From Acidobacteriota bacterium (GTDB lineage: Bacteria > Acidobacteriota > Thermoanaerobaculia > Multivoradales > JAHEKO01), in NCBI GenBank assembly GCA_027296385.1, contig JAPUJD010000074.1, positions 1 through 5,483 of the forward strand: a stretch of DNA of 5,483 bases, written 5' to 3'. The position numbers and the translations under genes were made by a program. Positions 4,757 to 5,483 of this stretch are shown piece by piece. Under the pieces are notes generated by a model. The model searched no databases. It was given only the letters and a program-made list of their open reading frames with translations, and had not been told where the DNA came from. The first letter of the stretch is position 1, and each line of letters opens with the position of its first letter.

Positions 4757-5483
4757 ATGTCTTCCACACGCTTCGGCGCCGATGAATGGGCTCTGATCCT
4801 GGGCGGTTCCAGTGGCTTTGGGCTGGCCACCGCCCACAAGCTCGCCGAGAACGGCCTCGACCTGTGCATCGTGCACCGCGATCGCCGTGGAGCGATGCGC
4901 AGGATCGAGCCGGAATTCGAGCGCATCCGCCAGCGGGGCGTGTCGCTGCTGACCTTCAACCGGGACGCCCTCGACGCAGCCGTTCGGAGCGAGATCCTCG
5001 ATGCTCTTGCCGCTGCTCTCGCGCCGCAGGGCAGGGTGCGCCTTCTCCTTCACTCCATCGCCTTCGGCAACCTCAAGCTGATCGGACCCGAAGCGCCGGC
5101 CAACGAAGGGGCTCGCGCCCGGCTCGCGGAGGCGCTGGGCGTCGAGGAGAGTGCCCTCGGAGAGGCCGCCGACCGCTTGTTCGAGGAGGGATGCGACGCC
5201 CTTCAGGGTCTGACCACCGCGCCGCAATACGCGCCGGACCTCTTCCTGGAGGAAGAGGACATGGCTCGCACCGTGCACGCCATGGGCACGAGCCTGCTCG
5301 GCTGGACGCAGGAGCTCTTGAAGCGGGGCCTCTTTGCTTCCGATGCCCGGGTGCTCGGCCTCACCAGCGAAGGCAACGCGGTCGCCTGGAAAGGCTACGC
5401 TGCCGTGGCGGCGGCCAAGGTCGCGCTCGAATCGGTCTCCCGCTCTATCGCGGTGGAGATGGCTGCCTTCGGAATTCGCTCGA
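4757..5483 (+). CDS. FabI/FabL-like short-chain reductase (probable enoyl reductase), 3' end missing
   Basis: The visible 242 residues form a Rossmann-fold SDR protein, cut off just after the catalytic region. LGGSSGFGLATA (15-26) is the classical SDR GxxxGxG cofactor loop. HRDRRG (40-45) after the second strand, rich in Arg, suggests NADPH. HSIAFG (99-104) is like FabI enoyl-ACP reductase. Tyr214-x6-Lys221 has the FabI/FabL catalytic spacing, and YAAVAAAKVALESVSRSIAVEM (214-235) most resembles FabL. The residue matching the second FabI tyrosine (ten before the catalytic one) is Ser204, as I recall for FabL. From HSIAFG to the catalytic Tyr is 115 residues against about 65 in FabI, so about 50 extra residues, mostly acidic and helical, lie at roughly 108-160. 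The start is secure: TAG at 4751-4753 closes the frame upstream, and AAGGA (4741-4745) serves as ribosome site. Substrate (enoyl-ACP, enoyl-CoA or other) is open. Confidence 0.88.
   Translation, partial: MSSTRFGADEWALILGGSSGFGLATAHKLAENGLDLCIVHRDRRGAMRRIEPEFERIRQRGVSLLTFNRDALDAAVRSEILDALAAALAPQGRVRLLLHSIAFGNLKLIGPEAPANEGARARLAEALGVEESALGEAADRLFEEGCDALQGLTTAPQYAPDLFLEEEDMARTVHAMGTSLLGWTQELLKRGLFASDARVLGLTSEGNAVAWKGYAAVAAAKVALESVSRSIAVEMAAFGIRS

Noticed and set aside
4440..4769. Minus-strand frame in the rmuC-reductase gap (109 codons)
   Set aside because: It overlaps the 5' ends of both flanking genes, has Ser/Arg/Pro-rich composition and no motif; the gap is better explained as regulatory.
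4754..5278. Minus-strand frame opposite the reductase (174 codons)
   Set aside because: Lies opposite a frame with clear SDR motifs; the translation shows no family signature.
1..5483. CRISPR, tRNA/rRNA, insertion sequence, toxin-antitoxin or phage-defence system
   Set aside because: No regular repeat-spacer pattern, no tRNA-like fold, no transposase or terminal repeats, and no paired small genes were seen; all larger genes belong to ordinary families.

Overview
This is a high-GC bacterial window, with strong G/C preference at third codon positions and long spurious open frames on both strands. It holds six recognisable genes and no RNA gene, CRISPR array, insertion sequence or prophage piece. 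The proteins suggest a Gram-negative-type bacterium: one methyltransferase carries an apparent export signal. The exact phylum cannot be read from the sequence. An acidobacterial or deltaproteobacterial-type lineage is a guess only.

Layout from left to right: (1) the first third of a MtaB-type tRNA methylthiotransferase gene, minus strand, cut by the window start; (2) a 97-bp divergent intergenic region with a perfect 14-bp palindrome and a third copy of its half-site over the likely promoter of the next gene; (3) a MATE-family multidrug/Na+ antiporter gene, plus strand; (4) a small SEC-C zinc-motif protein, plus strand, 45 bp downstream; (5) a protein-L-isoaspartate O-methyltransferase gene (pcm), minus strand, converging tail-to-tail with the SEC-C gene across 13 bp; (6) rmuC, minus strand, immediately upstream of pcm and probably co-transcribed with it; (7) a 247-bp divergent intergenic region with a candidate operator, a candidate promoter and two leader hairpins; (8) a FabI/FabL-like short-chain reductase gene, plus strand, cut by the window end.

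Most of this is housekeeping or stress maintenance: tRNA modification (MtaB), efflux (MATE), damaged-protein repair (Pcm), genome stability (RmuC) and probably fatty-acid or enoyl reduction (SDR). I see no dedicated multi-gene system. The oddities lie inside ordinary families. The MATE protein lacks about 13-15 residues of its second membrane helix, next to a dense cluster of palindromic DNA. The Pcm carries an N-terminal export signal and a start that is hard to place, with an 8-bp perfect hairpin in the disputed stretch. The reductase combines a classical SDR nucleotide motif with FabI/FabL catalytic spacing and an insertion of about 50 residues. Several genes have -10-like hexamers so close to their start codons that leaderless or very short-leader mRNAs are plausible.
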